Assembly: GCA_020536535.1 (NCBI GenBank)
Contig: JAHLWZ010000912.1
Location: forward strand, 1 to 49,706
Source of the DNA: Pelomyxa schiedti
Lineage: Eukaryota > Evosea > Pelobiontida > Pelomyxidae
Direction of reading: 5' to 3'
Length of the DNA stretch: 49,706 nt
The notes beneath the pieces were generated by a model. That model was not told where the DNA came from, searched no databases, and saw only the letters and a program-made list of their open reading frames with translations. The position numbers and the translations under genes are program-made. This document shows, one piece after another, positions 33,933 through 46,095 of the stretch (its first letter is position 1; every line of letters starts with the position of its first letter).

Positions 33933-35687
33933 ATGGCCAACGGGCTTGCGTTGGGCTTGGTTGCGTGTGTGGTTATTGTTGGGGTAGCCTCACTGTGCTA
34001 CGACGAACTGCCCGCCGCCATTGATGAGATCTTTGACGACTGTGGGGCTGAGTGCGACCGGGAGCGATGGGGTGTTTTGGCACAAATAGCTGGCCCCACA
34101 ACTCTGTACAGCCTCGACGCAGACAATGTTGCCTTTTTTTTTTTTTTTACTCTTTATTTCCTTCTTTGTTTCCCCAACTAACTCACACACAAAACAACAA
34201 AACAACCCACAACAAATTGTTTGTTGTAGTACTTCGTCCCTGCATCGAATAATAAGCTCTTGACATGTGGTGCACTGTGGAGCTCGGTTGGGGGTGACTT
34301 TGCGTACAGAACTCCTTTGTACTACTCACCAGATGAACAAGCACTCTGTCTCGTTGGTTTCTTCCCTGTCTCTTTATCGTGCTCTTATTTGAAAGTTCAG
34401 GCAGTGGGGACCCCACAATAACGACGGAAGCTCTTCAGTCTATGACCTCTTTTGTGGCAAGCCAGTTTGGCCTCCTTGTCATTTTATACCCTAAAAACTC
34501 TCCAGGGGCATTTCTCCTGTTAAATTAAAGGTTGATCCATCTATATTCGCGCCGTACGCGTATTTCTTCTCCTGGGAATGGGAAGACATGTCTGCCGATT
34601 ATGGAGCCCTTCCTGTTTCACTCATTGTCAACGGCAACACAATTGAAATTAAGGTGATTGGCGGGGATACTGAAGGGTCTCCAGCACAAGTTTTTTTTAC
34701 CGACTCGGCAGAGGAAAACTTGACGGAGGTTACATTTGTTAAATTACTTTAATGTATTTCACAGTTTTTTTCCTTTCAAAGTATTCTAAATCGCACAACA
34801 GGTTGTAAACTTAGTTCAAACTGTGGGGTATTCACACGCAGTCCCCCTAGGTGTATGGGGATCATATAAGCTCGGTACAAATATTCTGCAAATTGTAGGG
34901 TTTGTGGAACCTCGCACCACACACGTTATAGCAGTTTCAGCATTGCCTCCAGAGGAACACTTTTTAGGCCTCTTATCAAATTTGATGAAACAATCGGGAG
35001 TATGCTCATTGCAAATTTGAATAAAAGCTGAAAATTTGAAGGTTTCCATAACTGGACAAGAACTTGAGGCATGTAATCCAGATGGCAATCCCTCCTGGAT
35101 TAAACTTTATGATATCGTATCTGTACCACTGGCCACAATTATGAACGATACCCTTCAAAATTCTGTTAATATTAATGCTGAGTGCTTTCTTAACACATAT
35201 GGGGCAATGTACGCACCAAATTCATCCGCAACAGATGCTGTTAAATCGAAGCTGGAGACTCTGTCAGTGGATCCCAGTGGTTTGTTCTTCCTGCAGTGAA
35301 TTGTGAAATAACAAACAACAAGGTTTCCACCAAACAGATGGCTCTGGCCTCAGTAAAAATAACCTAGTGTCACCAGAATCACTTGCCCAACTCCTATGGG
35401 CACTATCCAAAGACCAGGAATTCATAAGTATGCTCCCTGTAGCAGGGGTTTCAGGCACACTACAGGACAGGTTTATTGGCACTCCAGCAGAGGGGGTGGT
35501 TCACGCCAAAACTGGAACAGTGACTGGTGTATCAGCATTGAGTGGCTATGTGATAGGAGGTGGAGATGGTGATGGTGAGATGGTTGTGTTTAGTGTTATT
35601 GTGAATCACTCAGCCCGCACCACTGATGAGCAGCATGAAACCATGGACCAAATTGTAGTTTTGTTTGCAGAAATGGTTCCATGTTGA
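33933..35687 (+). CDS. D-alanyl-D-alanine carboxypeptidase, peptidase family S13 (DacB/PBP4 type)
   Basis: Seven exons in exact phase (33933-34127, 34230-34356, 34401-34464, 34506-34728, 34802-34999, 35042-35279, 35323-35687) give 469 residues. The start has a signal peptide (NGLALGLVACVVIVGVAS). All three active-site motifs are present: SxxK in YFVPASNNKLLTCGALW, SxN in LQNSVNINAECFL, and KTG in HAKTGTVTGVSALSGYV. GSGDPTIT, WEWEDM and DGSGLSKNNLVSP complete the family pattern. S13 enzymes cut the terminal D-Ala of peptidoglycan stem peptides and belong to bacteria. Here the gene is split by six introns and lies between eukaryotic genes, so it is resident in the nuclear genome and not contamination. 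Likely secreted or in food vacuoles, acting on bacterial walls (inference). Confidence 0.92.
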
Positions 35688-35800
35688 AGGAACGTTAGAA
35701 AACAAGGATAAAAAAGGCACTTTTTCTATTTTCTTTCGTTTTCTTGTAGTTTACTTTTTTCTGTGTGTGTCACCACACACAGGGCACCAAACAACACCAA

Positions 35801-37167
35801 TCACATAACCTGCAACTTTCTATCCTCCCAGCCAACAAGGTGCTTGTGATCCTCAAAAAGTCTGGTTATCTCAGCAACGAACCTCGTGTGTACTTCGGCG
35901 ACTTGTTGGTCTGTTGGTGATGGTATGTGTGGAACTTTCAGTGGCCGGCCAACTACTTCAATTACGCGGGCTGGGAACGGAATCGGGAGACCGTAGCGGC
36001 CCCAACACAGAGGTATACTCACACGCAGCTTACGGGATAGCCATGTTAGAAATGGTGAATCAAGCTGGTGCAAAACCTAGGGGGTGTGATCAAAAGGCAA
36101 ATGGTGAAGTTGCGGAATGACCTGGGAGTTCCCAAAGTGATAGCATGGTAATAGGTCACAGCCGTGCACCATGGCTAGCTTAACAAAACCTGTGCGAGAT
36201 GCGAGGAAGACTCTCTCCACTTTGTGTGATGTCAACATTAGCTCGGCAATCCCCCCTGGAATTACACAGACATGTCTGCCAGCCTTCAGCTCATTTCCAA
36301 GTGTTTTCCAGTCGGCGCGCACCACTCCCAGCCAACCAAAAATATGTCTCCATAAAGGTAATCTCACAACCACATCAGCGGCCGCTCCTGCAAATGGACG
36401 ACCCCCAAAGGCAAGGGTATCCAGGCTCTCCCTGTAGACCAAGTTGGTGGCCATAAACAGTCCAACAGGAAATATCCCATGAGGCACTTCAGGGATTACA
36501 TACGGCTATTGGAAGATTATGAAATAAGTTGGGAGGGAAAAAAGAAAAAAGCCTCACCTTGTCGGATTTTAGGGCCGAAACATCTTCAATCACCAAAGAG
36601 AACCTGAAATATGCACACCACAACCTGAATATCGGATTTGCGCAAAAAGCCCGCCACTGCTTCACCTTTCTTGGGAATATAGTAAGCAGCACAAAACAGC
36701 ACAGTACTGCTGTCCACATCCACCTACAATATCCCAGCACCCTAGGGAAAGGGGGGGGGAAAAAAAAAAAAAACCCAAGTTGTCAATACAACGCAACCAC
36801 CTTCAGGGGAGAGAGAATTATGGTGCCAAGACAACACAACGAAAATCACAAACGGGGTGTGGGGTGCACAGTGTGTTTGGCGCAAACAAGTCAGAATCCG
36901 AGTCCTAATCAACAACCACACGCACAAGCAAGCGACGGCGACGACAGGCAGGAAGGGGACCCACGCCAGCACCATCCCGAACACCACCATCGTGCCACAC
37001 GCCCCGAGGGTGACGTACCACCGCGGGAGCCGGTCTCCCTGCCCCCCGCGAGCAACCCCGTGCCCGTACACCACAACCCCCGCGGCCGCCGCCGCCGTCG
37101 CTGATCCGTCGCCTTCGTTCTCGTTGTGCTCCTGCTGCTGGAGCCTGTTGGTTGGGGAGCCCGACAT
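35801..37167 (-). CDS. DGAT2-family acyltransferase
   Basis: DGAT2-type enzymes use acyl-CoA to make triacylglycerol or wax esters at the ER. Four exons in phase (37167-36917, 36741-36558, 36505-36122, 36076-35801) give 364 residues. The N-terminal exon is GC-rich and ends in a hydrophobic hairpin (MVVFGMVLAWVPFLPVVAVA). Then come FPRKVKQWRAF, EVPHGIFPVG (the family HPHG site, here with V before P), GGRPFAGAAADVVVRLPLWR, IPGGIAELMLTS, RTGFVKLAMVHG and CWGRYGLPIPF, and the end LFEDHKHLVGW. Length and order match the family. The first His of HPHG is missing; the second, usually taken as catalytic, is kept. Substrate (diacylglycerol, monoacylglycerol or alcohol) cannot be told. Confidence 0.9.
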
Positions 37168-37353
37168 CTCGCGAACGAACGGTCAGAAACGGTGCCCTGG
37201 GTTTGGCTCCGGCGTCTGTCTGGGCTGTGGAATTTTTGCTGGGAGGTTCAACTCGCTTCTTTTGGTTGGTGCGAGGATGCCCAGTGACACACCGTCGCGG
37301 GGGTGGAATTGCAGATCAGATCGAGTGTAAAACCGGGAAAAAAAAAAACAGGT
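37168..37353. promoter_or_regulatory. Divergent promoter region, DGAT2 and BCAS3-like
   Basis: 186 bases between opposing starts, with an A-run just before the plus-strand ATG. No named element. Confidence 0.35.
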
Positions 37354-40300
37354 GATGGCGGCTGTGACACCAAGTGGGGGGATGAAGGCAGTGGAACTGC
37401 ACAAGTAAGCCCCCTGTCGAGGCGGCTTTGTTTTGATTGTTTGTTTGTTTTTGCCAATTTGTGTTGATCATTTTGCAAGTGTTGAAGAGCCCAGGACATA
37501 CTTCGAGGCAGTTAGCAGTAGCTTGTACTCGTACTTGTCGGCGTCGTCGCTTCTTGGGGGTGTGACTGGCGCCAGCGGGGCGAGCTCCGCCGCGTCCGCG
37601 AGTGGGGCGCCGTCGTCAATTATGGGAGGGGGCGGCAGTGCTACCTCAGGGGGCACGACAACCTCATTGAGCGCAGTGAGGCCTAAATCTTCGTCTGACG
37701 TGGATGTTGTGCTGTCATGTCATTTCGATGTGTGTCCGGATGGATGCCTTGCTTCATCGTATACACCCCACTCCCTTTTTCTTTCTTTAACATTATGGGA
37801 GGCTGTGGTTGTTGTCATCGTAGTTATAATTATTATTGTTTGGGGATTTAAAATCCTTTTCTGATTGTATAAGGTTGACTCGTACTCAGGCATCTTTGTC
37901 TCATTATAATGTACACTACTGGATTTCAAGTGTGGGATATAGATAATTTGAGTAATATTCAAGAACTCTTCTCCAAAAGAGAGGCAGCCATAAAATGTGC
38001 TAAGGTGCATTTTTCACATGGCTTTACTTTCCTTTTTTTTCACATTTGCCTTCAGTTTTTGCCTAGTCCAAAAGAAACTGAGACTGTTCAATCTCCTTTC
38101 TTCCAATCGAGGCCATTGCTGGCTTTAGTGTATTTCTTCTCTCTCTGCTTCCTTTTCTCACTCATTTAGTGCAGGGGAGAATACTCAAAATATCTCAAAA
38201 AATAAGCTGCGAATTTTCTCTCTGAAACAAAATGATGTTGTGAATGTTATTACTTTTAATTCCGATATTTATAATTTGTACCCTTCATCTCGGATATTCC
38301 TTGTGGTACCTCTAAACATCGAAATAACGCAAAGTAATATCACATAGGCGTTAAAAGATCGTATATTTGGATTTAATCCCTGCTCATTGGAAAAAGAATT
38401 TACATTGGAGACTTATCCGAGCCCATTCCTTGATCAAGTAGTCGCCCTGTCGTCACGCTGGTTAGCGTGAGTGTTAACCTCTCTGAAGATGCCATCTAAT
38501 ATAATCCAGGTTTGCTGGCAATTCACCAGTTCAATACGAGGTGAAGCCAGATAAAGGTACTCTTGTGAGAGTTGCAAGGGAAGTTGTTCGTGGTGCCTCC
38601 TTCTTGGGTCTGTCGTTCATGTGTTCTTGATACCAATTAACCGTGAGCAGGCGACTTGGCAGGTAAATCGGCTTCGTCTCTCTTGGGATATACACCAACT
38701 GAAAACACGGATTCAATACAGTCATTTGTTGAGGTTGCTGCCTCCACAGCAAACGAGCATGCGGGTTCAGTATGACTGCCTGGAAATGGCATCCCTATAA
38801 TGATTTTTCAGGTCATAGTCCATGATGTTTGTGCACGTCGAACAATTTCTCAGTTTTATGCTCATGCCCTTCCCTTGGCTGTTCTAACTTGGGATCTCAG
38901 TGGGACATTGGTACGAAACTGTAACTTCATCCGTTTTCCCATAAAACTACAGCTTGTTACCGCTGATATAGAGTGTCGATCGTTTCATGTATATAAATTC
39001 AGTAGGTCAAGTGCAGAAATTTCCAAACCTCAGTTTATGTATTTGCCATTGTCTCAAGTTGGCAGTTTTTACTCAAATATCCCCCAGTTACACCTTACGT
39101 CGTGGGGTCACGGCTGCGGTTGTTCAGGTTCATTTCTCTGCGTTTCAATATATTGTCACCTCTTCTTCAGGATATTAGTTTCAGTCCAGATGGCAGATGG
39201 GTTTCCGCCAGTTCAACACATGGCACTTCACGTACTTTTTTTTCTTTTATTATTTTTTTTTTTTCCAACAGGGAAAAAAAGATATTTTTGGAGTATATCC
39301 TGCAGGTGGGCCGGTGAATGTCTATACACATGTACCTGAGCACGTTTCCAATAGACCCCCTGATACCCTGGGATATGCCAATACATTTAAAGTAAAATTG
39401 GAACTTATGCTCCATTTTGATTTTTTGAAATTATGCAGGTTCCTCATGTAGAAGTGGGCTCTCTATCCAAAATTAGGCATATATCTGGCCGTCCCCAACC
39501 AGAGATGGCTGCTCGAGTTAGTTGCTTCCTGTGTTGCTATCTATTCACCTTTCACATAGGTTAAGTTTCTTCACACCGACTATACCCCCAAATCTGGACG
39601 TCCTATCACATCTAAGAGTGTGAGTGTTCTTGTATCAACAGATGGTATCTTATCTCTACTTGTGCTGAACCCTCATGGCCCAAATTGTAGAAATCTCACT
39701 GCTTTTTTTCCCCTGCCAATAATTATGAATAGCACCAGACATAGAAAAATCACAACTGGAGTTATCTTTAACTAGAGTCACGCAATGGGATGTATGCAGG
39801 AAGGCTTCTGCACCAGATTATGTATCCCCGTCCTTCCAAACTGTGTCACCAAGTATACCACGTGATGCAATGTAATTCCCCATCCACATTTAATGAAACT
39901 GTAAGTAATTTTATTATAGTTGGCTCAGTAATATTGAAATTACTTGCCATTCCGATATCTTCAAGTTTACGTGGGCCATTCCTAAGTACACATTTTGTAC
40001 CTTCAAGTCCACTGTATGGAACCCATATGGTAGGAACGACTTAAACATTAACAGGACAGCTGTGATGAATCGACACCAAATGACCCTGTTGTTGTCATTC
40101 GGGAAACTCCGGCAGCTTTCCACGAAGGGTTTGCATTCCCAGAATTTTGAGGCAGTTGTAACCTTGGGCAAGACCCGAATCCGTTCATTTGTTTTTTCCT
40201 AAAGTAACGGGGAAGATTCCATCCACTTCCAACACTATCGACTTGCGAGGTTCTTTCACTCTGTTCTATTACTTAGTTTTCCACTGATGCCTCCGCCATA

Positions 40301-40627
40301 TTATTAGGAACTATACAAGCAGCACTTCAATCGAGCGTACTTAAGTCCCAATTGGGTAAAACCATTTCCATTTTCCCTCTCGTATTGATTCCTTCTTACC
40401 CAGATGAATCGCGGCAAAACGCAGCACCTCCAAACACACTCAACACCATTCCCGTTGACCCAGACTCAACACCACCCTTTGCTTTCACTTCCAATTCCAC
40501 ACCCACAAGTACTCAAATCCCACCACCAACGGCCACGCACATAACAAAGCAAACAACACCAACAACTAGCACTAGCACCACAGTATCCCTGCTCTCTACA
40601 GAGGGGTGGTCCACTGTAAATTTGTAG
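37354..40627 (+). CDS. BCAS3-like WD40 protein
   Basis: BCAS3 family proteins bind phosphoinositides and act at autophagy sites and the cytoskeleton. Exon 1 is 37354-37404; exon 2 starts at 37480 with a Gly/Ser/Ala-rich insert. Conserved pieces follow in order: TTGFQVWDIDNLSNIQELFS, NSDIYNLYPSSRIFLVV, FGFNPCSLEKEFTLETYPSP, ALSSRWLAFAGNSPVQY, SQFYAHALPLAVLTWDLSGT, YTLRRGVTAAVVQ, DISFSPDGRWVSASSTHGTS, PAGGPVNVYTH, then a BCAS3 C-terminal region and a Thr/Pro-rich tail ending at 40627. The order matches BCAS3 through the propeller. I did not fix every exon edge; at least ten introns are present, including one at about 39230-39270 with a long T-run. The C-terminal tail is less conserved and its exon joins are the weakest part. 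Confidence 0.82.
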
Positions 40628-40711
40628 CAAAACAAAATCAAAAATCAGAAATTCTGATTGATTGGCAGCGTTTTTGTCTTTCCAGATCCGAAATGATTCG
40701 GCCACCGAAAA

Positions 40712-43038
40712 ATGTTTAAGAAAGCACACGCGGTACGCAAGCGGCGTTGTTGTCGTTGTTGTGGGAGATCTCACTGTGGGTTTTAGGTGGACAAGAAGCT
40801 CCTTTTGTCTTCATCCGAGTCACGAAAATTACGGCAGCAGATCTCCACGCAGTTCGCACGTGCAACGCAAGCAGATGTGACTGATTTGTTACCACCAAAG
40901 ACACCCATTACCAAGGTACATAGTCCCCCCCCATTAATGTAATGATGGGTTTCTCACATTTTTGTTTCCCTGAAGGTGTTCATTACAACGTTTACTGGGA
41001 AGACGGGGAGAGTGTATTTTGTAGCCGGGGACCCACTCTTTTTTTCTATTGAAGAGTCGGAAAAACTATACCCAACAGGTAAGCTTCACATCAATTAGTG
41101 AAAACCTCATTGTCACAGTGTACTCACTGTGGCGTGCACCACATTTAGTGGAAACCATAAGTGTCTTTCCCAAAGTGTTGGATTTTGTTCAAAATGGGGC
41201 AGGTAATGCAAACCTATTAAAACCTGAGCCTTTGGTATTGACTTATTTCAGATATAATGCTGCCTGGCGTAGCCTCTGGCTTTCATGATGAAAATAATCA
41301 TTTACTATCATGGAATCTCGGGGATACACGTTCTGTTATACTACATCCCTCATCCCCTGTTATGTGTGTGGGGACGTTGGTGTGCCAGAAGATCGATGTT
41401 GCTCAAAAAAGGGGCAAGTGCCTGCAAGTTCTTCACTCCTACAAGGACCACCTCTGGTTTGTGGGTACGATGTGAACGAAGAAATTAACGTCTTTAAAGG
41501 GCTACTGGATCGAAAACTGATGCTCCGGACCACCCATTGCGGGACACATCATCAACTAATCCACAATGCACATCACCTTCTACTAGCCCTGCCTTAGAAT
41601 CACCTGAGCGAGCGTGTTCCCCATTATCCACTTCAAGTCAGTCCTCCTTTGGAGAAGTGGACCAAGCAGACTTGGATAGTACAGAGCACACCACAAGTGC
41701 ATCACCGACCCCAACTGCGACTACCACAACAACAACCTCAACAAGTCCCACATGTAATTTAGATGAACAGGCCATCTCGTACATAGTTCTTTGTCTTGCA
41801 ACTCTCATACCCCCTCAGAATAATCACTATTGCTCTGTCGAAGGTTCCAGATGATTCTCTACCGATTTTGGCATCGAAATTCCATGCGACTTACCTCTCA
41901 TCCTCAATGTTTCTTCCTCTCCTCCCCTTTTTTTCTCTGATCAACATTTTCAGCCCCCCAGGTGTGACTCTTGACCTGACCAAAACTTCTTTCAAGAAGT
42001 TATCCCAACTTCTCAAGCACATGTGCACTAAAGGGTTTTTGTCCTTAATGACTGATCCTCATGGCACCCTGTTCATCATGGCTGTTGATAGAAGTAAACT
42101 CAAGTATCACTTCCAAATGCGGTACGAAGTTTCATCCTTAAACAGGGAAGTAGGAACCCCTCAAGTGGAGGAGGCCGCACCAAAGGAAGTGCAACCAATC
42201 GCGGAGCAAGTCTACACACTACCTTCCGCACTGTTAACTTGGTTTCATCAGTTTGGTTTGTCTGCCAGGTTTTTCCCATGGGATATTTTTCCTGATTAAA
42301 ATATGTGTACAGTAAGGTTGATCCAGTTCGTAAGTCTCAGATTCGGGATGCAATTAATGCCTGGATCTCACGGCAGCACAAAGTAAACCCCTTTTTACTG
42401 GATAATACTCACTCTGTCCAGGGAGAATCCCCACCATTCGTATTGGGCCCTGCCCTTGGTGCTGCTCTGTCAACAAATCCCCATACAGCAGTTGATTTAG
42501 ATGAACTCGAATCAATGCAAGCATTTGTATTTTACAACGCCGCATGGCTAATTTAACAAATCTGCAGGATACTTAAGAAGTTACAGCCTTGTGTGCTTAT
42601 TAATAGACCTGGCATTCCTGCTTCAAGAAGGCTCAGGTTGTTAATACCTTGTTAAAACGAAGAGTAACTCTAAGTAGTCCCGGGAAAATTAAGACCATCA
42701 CGATTTCAACAGCAAGGAGCAAAGGCTATAGATTCGTGACACTGGTCACCAATTTAGATGTTTGCGAACTACTTCTGTACTTATTATTCACATTAAAAAC
42801 AGTCATTTGGGTATGAACTTGAGGCACTCGTACCTACATTTCAAGCACACTTCGCCGCTAGTTGTGTAATCCAAGAAGCAGATGACGGCTCATCTGTGCT
42901 GTCCGTCCAAGGGAAAAACGTTAATGTAAGCTTAACAGAACTTCCAGACTTTAAAATAACTACAAACAGAAAATGGTGGAATTCCTGGTTGAACATTTAC
43001 GAATACCTCGCGACTCGATCACCATCAACAGTGAATGA
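40712..43038 (+). CDS. Translation initiation factor eIF2D (ligatin)
   Basis: eIF2D helps deliver or remove tRNA on the 40S subunit and recycles ribosomes. Exon 1 is only 21 bases (40712-40732, MFKKAHA); exon 2 is 40787-40915 and exon 3 starts at 40976. Landmarks: SRKLRQQISTQF; KVFITTFTGKTGRVYFVAGD and VYSLWRAPHLVETISVFPKV (PUA-like region); DIMLPGVASG; CLQVLHSYKDHLW; a Ser/Thr-rich linker; the SWIB-like DLTKTSFKKLSQLLKHM; a winged-helix part VDPVRKSQIRDAINAWIS; LKKLQPCVLINRPG; and the SUI1 domain KTITISTARSKGYRFVTLV, ending KMVEFLVEHLRIPRDSITI. Domain order matches animal eIF2D. The gene follows the BCAS3-like gene by 84 bases on the same strand. Confidence 0.93.
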
Positions 43039-44270
43039 GGGGTGCAAAATCCTACCATGGCCTCAGTTACCACACAAGTCCAATCTACCCCAACGCTACA
43101 GTACCTTGAACTTACACCGGTGTGCAAATGACCGGAGAATTGAGCGTTCAAAATGACAGGTTGATGAGGCGTTTTTTGAAGATACCACCATCAAAAAATC
43201 GGAGTTTGGGGGGCTCTTTGCACTTGGCAGGGTTCGCGATTTTGCGGTTGGAACTTAGGGAGAGAAAACAGAAAAACAAAGAAAAATAACGGGTGTGTTG
43301 GTGACACCATGCTGGTGACGCATCGTGTCAATGTGTGTGGGTGTTGCGGAAGTACAACGTGGTGTTTATATACGGTGCATGTTACCTCAGGCATGCTTTT
43401 TTTTCTTTTTTTTTCCCTCTCCAAGTTTCCCACCTCACAACAGAGAGTTGGTGACATGACACCGTTGGCTGTGGGACTTCTATGGACCAAGCTGGAACTG
43501 CATGTACCTTCTCTGTTTTTCTTTTTCGCGTTCTTACATTTTAAAACCAGCTGGTGTTGGGGGGGACATTGCAGACACAGACAGGAACAGGGAGCTGAGC
43601 TGACAATCGAGCCCACAGTTATCCAATCACTCTCTACTTCATGCCACTGATCTTCCCTTTAGATGACCTAATCCAGAGGACCACATTCATTTCCCGCAGC
43701 TTGGCCACTGGTATATTTCTTATTTCTTCTTTTTCCCAGTTTCACCTTGTGTACTAGATGATGGACTTACCAACTGCTGAGATGACAGCTGAGGTCACCG
43801 TTCCTGTCCCTTTGCGTCGGCATACCACACTCAGGGCTATTAGATACAGACAGTGCATGCCAGGTCCTGGAAACATGTGGGCTCCTCCACCACATCCTTT
43901 CTGCATTTCCGCACCTTGTCACACTGGTATGTGTGGCTTCTTTTTTATTTCTTCAGTCTCACATACTTTATTTAGGTTGTGGGATTTCCGGCTGAGAATA
44001 GGATGTCACCAAGGTACTGTCTCCCTTTTTATAATCGCCCAACTCAGCAATAACAGTTACCTCCACTGCTGGAATGAGCATCACACCAGGCCAGACTTCC
44101 ACTCAACGACCCACATTCTCACTCTACTTCCCCACACCTCTCCCTCTATCCCACACTCCAATCCTGCTCTAAAGTGGGAAAAAAACGATACCAATTTGGA
44201 GAAGGTGGAGTTTAGATCCTTAATGTCTTTTTTTTTTTTTGCCTGAAGTCGAAAATTGACTTCAGGCCAG
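43039..44270. other. Stretch with weak, unassigned open frames
   Basis: Frames on plus (about 43309-43650 and 43758-44180) and minus (43191-43616) are open but none shows a family match or a clear splice set. The plus frame from 43758 is the most protein-like, with short AG- and GT-flanked breaks at 43927-43978, but its continuation is Ser/Thr/Pro-rich low complexity. Accessory or decaying DNA is likely. Confidence 0.3.
44241..44267. repeat. Perfect 10-base inverted repeat (hairpin)
   Basis: Arms GCCTGAAGTC (44241-44250) and GACTTCAGGC (44258-44267) with a 7-base loop, just after a T-run of about 14. It could fold as a hairpin in RNA. No gene edge clearly uses it. Confidence 0.7.
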
Positions 44271-44276
44271 GGCACA

Positions 44277-45190
44277 TCAGGGGAGAAGTGGACTCTGGCA
44301 TGTAGGAAGGTGCTGGAAATGCATCGAAGACGTTTGAATGCAGGAAAAAAAACCTGGGAGTGGGGGTGAGGCCATACTGGGGGGACACTGAAAGTGAAAA
44401 CCTGAGGAACGCGGAGCAGAGCTGCACACCATTCTCCTGAGCGGCGTCAGTCCAGGGTACCTATTATGTTTCAGTGGGGTGATGATGAAAAGGGAGAGGG
44501 GATTTACCATGGTACAAGTAGGACAAGGTGAAACGAGGAAAAGAAGAAACATACCAGCGGCCAAGCTGCTGGAAGTCAAAGGGCTCCAATGCCAGCACTC
44601 CCATACAGGTTGAGTGCGGGAAAGGATCTAGAGATTGGAGGTGAGTATATTGGGTAACTCAAAGAAGAAGAGGAATACCGCTGGAATGGAGCTGAGCTGC
44701 ACACACATTCTTCTGGGTGCGTGCTCGCTTCTGCCTTCAGGTCTCCCTGCTCCTGTCTGCCTCTCAACTAACATCTAAAACACCACCTGGTTATCAAATG
44801 TGAGAAGTCGAAAAAGAAAAACAGAGAAGATAAATGGAAACCCACCAGAGCACCAGCACCCCTGCATCATTATCTTCAAGGACCTGTGTTGATGTTGGAA
44901 TAAAAAAAAAACAAACTTAAATAGCAGGAGACAAAGTGAGAAACAAAAAAAATACTGACTGAGGTGTTTAAATTAAAGTAAATTACATTAATAAATAATA
45001 AGCATACCAATGGCGGAGCCCTTTCAGGAGGAGAAACTTGAAAATGGTGGTACGCTGCTGGGATTGAGAGGCCGAAACTGCGAAGTATGAGATGAAGAGC
45101 GAAAAGGCGTTAAGAAGGGATGTTGTAAATTGTGCAAGAGGGAAACTGGCAATAAGTGGGAGTGCATACATCCTCAAGCACTTGAAACGC
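44277..45190 (-). CDS. Unrecognised multi-exon gene
   Basis: Three or four minus-strand pieces join with consistent phase: MYALPLIASFPLAQFTTSLL (hydrophobic, 45160-45005), DNDAGVLVLW (near 44870), then a Cys/Ser/Pro-rich piece (about 44720-44680) joined to CMGVLALEPFDFQQLGRW (about 44631-44559) and YPGLTPLRRMVCSSAPRSS (44463-44403). The C-terminal part is unclear. No family is recognised. Two of the exons share a short similar stretch (CSSAP), hinting at an internal duplication. It may be a decaying or mobile-element gene. Confidence 0.3.
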
Positions 45191-45405
45191 CGGCATAGTG
45201 GACCCAAACCATAGATTTTTTGTTTTTTTTCCTTTTTCCTCCCCAACGCCAACCGCAAACAAACGACCCCTCCCAAGTGTAAAACCTCCTGCCCGCTCCA
45301 GTTTTTTGTACGCGGTTTTTCAAAATTTGGGGCTTTATGCCTGACGAAATGAAGGGATCATTCTCATCACATTTGCACACCGGTGTAGTCTCAAAAAACT
45401 GGCTG

Positions 45406-45675
45406 AAGTACGGTTCTAATCACTGATGGATTTCTGGGATTCGCGAATCTGTTGGGACCCTGGGAGATACAGGCGACACCGAGAACTGATTCTGGTGCCT
45501 TTAAGGCGGGAACGACACCATAGTGGCTCAGGCTAAAGCTAAAGTAATAAACAATAAACTCTTGTGTTTGTATTAGGGCTTCTTTCTCCCTTACTACACA
45601 ATTAAAACAACAACCATCAACACCCCAGCACACCTCACAGTGTGGTGGTCACTATCCAAACCCAATCTACCTCGG
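45406..45675. repeat. Direct repeat, copy A (LTR- or SINE-like)
   Basis: About 270 bases, matched by copy B at 45813 with scattered substitutions and small indels. It contains TGTTGGGACC, a common way for LTRs to begin, and an AATAAAC polyadenylation-like signal near its middle. The pair is separated by about 137 unique bases. No protein is encoded between the copies. Possible readings are a collapsed LTR element, a SINE inserted twice, or a local duplication. Confidence 0.8.
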
Positions 45676-45812
45676 TGGGTGCCTGGAGGGAGTGTGGTGT
45701 CCCGTTTCACGTTCACCGACCGTGTTCATTCCACGAGCAAAAACCCCAAGTGACGGGCGTTGGTATGTCGGTGCCACCTTGTGGCGAGGTGACTTCGCGT
45801 CGCTGTAGTTCT

Positions 45813-46095
45813 AAGTACGGTTCGAATCACTGATGGATTTCTGGGAAAACTACCGCGAATCTGTTGGGACCCTGAGGGAGATCCAGGCGACACCTAGAAT
45901 TGATTCTAGCGCCTTTATAAGGCGGGAACAACACCATCGTAGTTGTAGCAAGCAAAAGCTAAAGTAATAAACAATAAACTCTTGTGTTTGTATTCGGGCT
46001 TCTTTCTCCCTTACTACACAAGTAAAACAACAACCATCAACACCTCAGCACACCTCACAGTGTGGTGGTCACTATCCAAACCCACTCTACCTCGG
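45813..46095. repeat. Direct repeat, copy B (LTR- or SINE-like)
   Basis: The second copy, about 283 bases, with extra bases near 45848 and 45940 relative to copy A. Its start includes GGTTCGAATCAC, which fits the B-box of RNA polymerase III promoters; copy A has GGTTCTAATCAC. That favours a tRNA-derived SINE, but no matching A-box was found upstream. Confidence 0.8.

Noticed and set aside
44241-44267. Bacterial-type terminator
   Set aside because: The T-run precedes the hairpin on the plus strand, and the genome is clearly eukaryotic; kept only as an inverted repeat.
45813-45890. Possible tRNA gene, from GGTTCGAATCAC
   Set aside because: The B-box fits but no A-box or acceptor stem pairs with it, and the same site lies at the head of a direct repeat.
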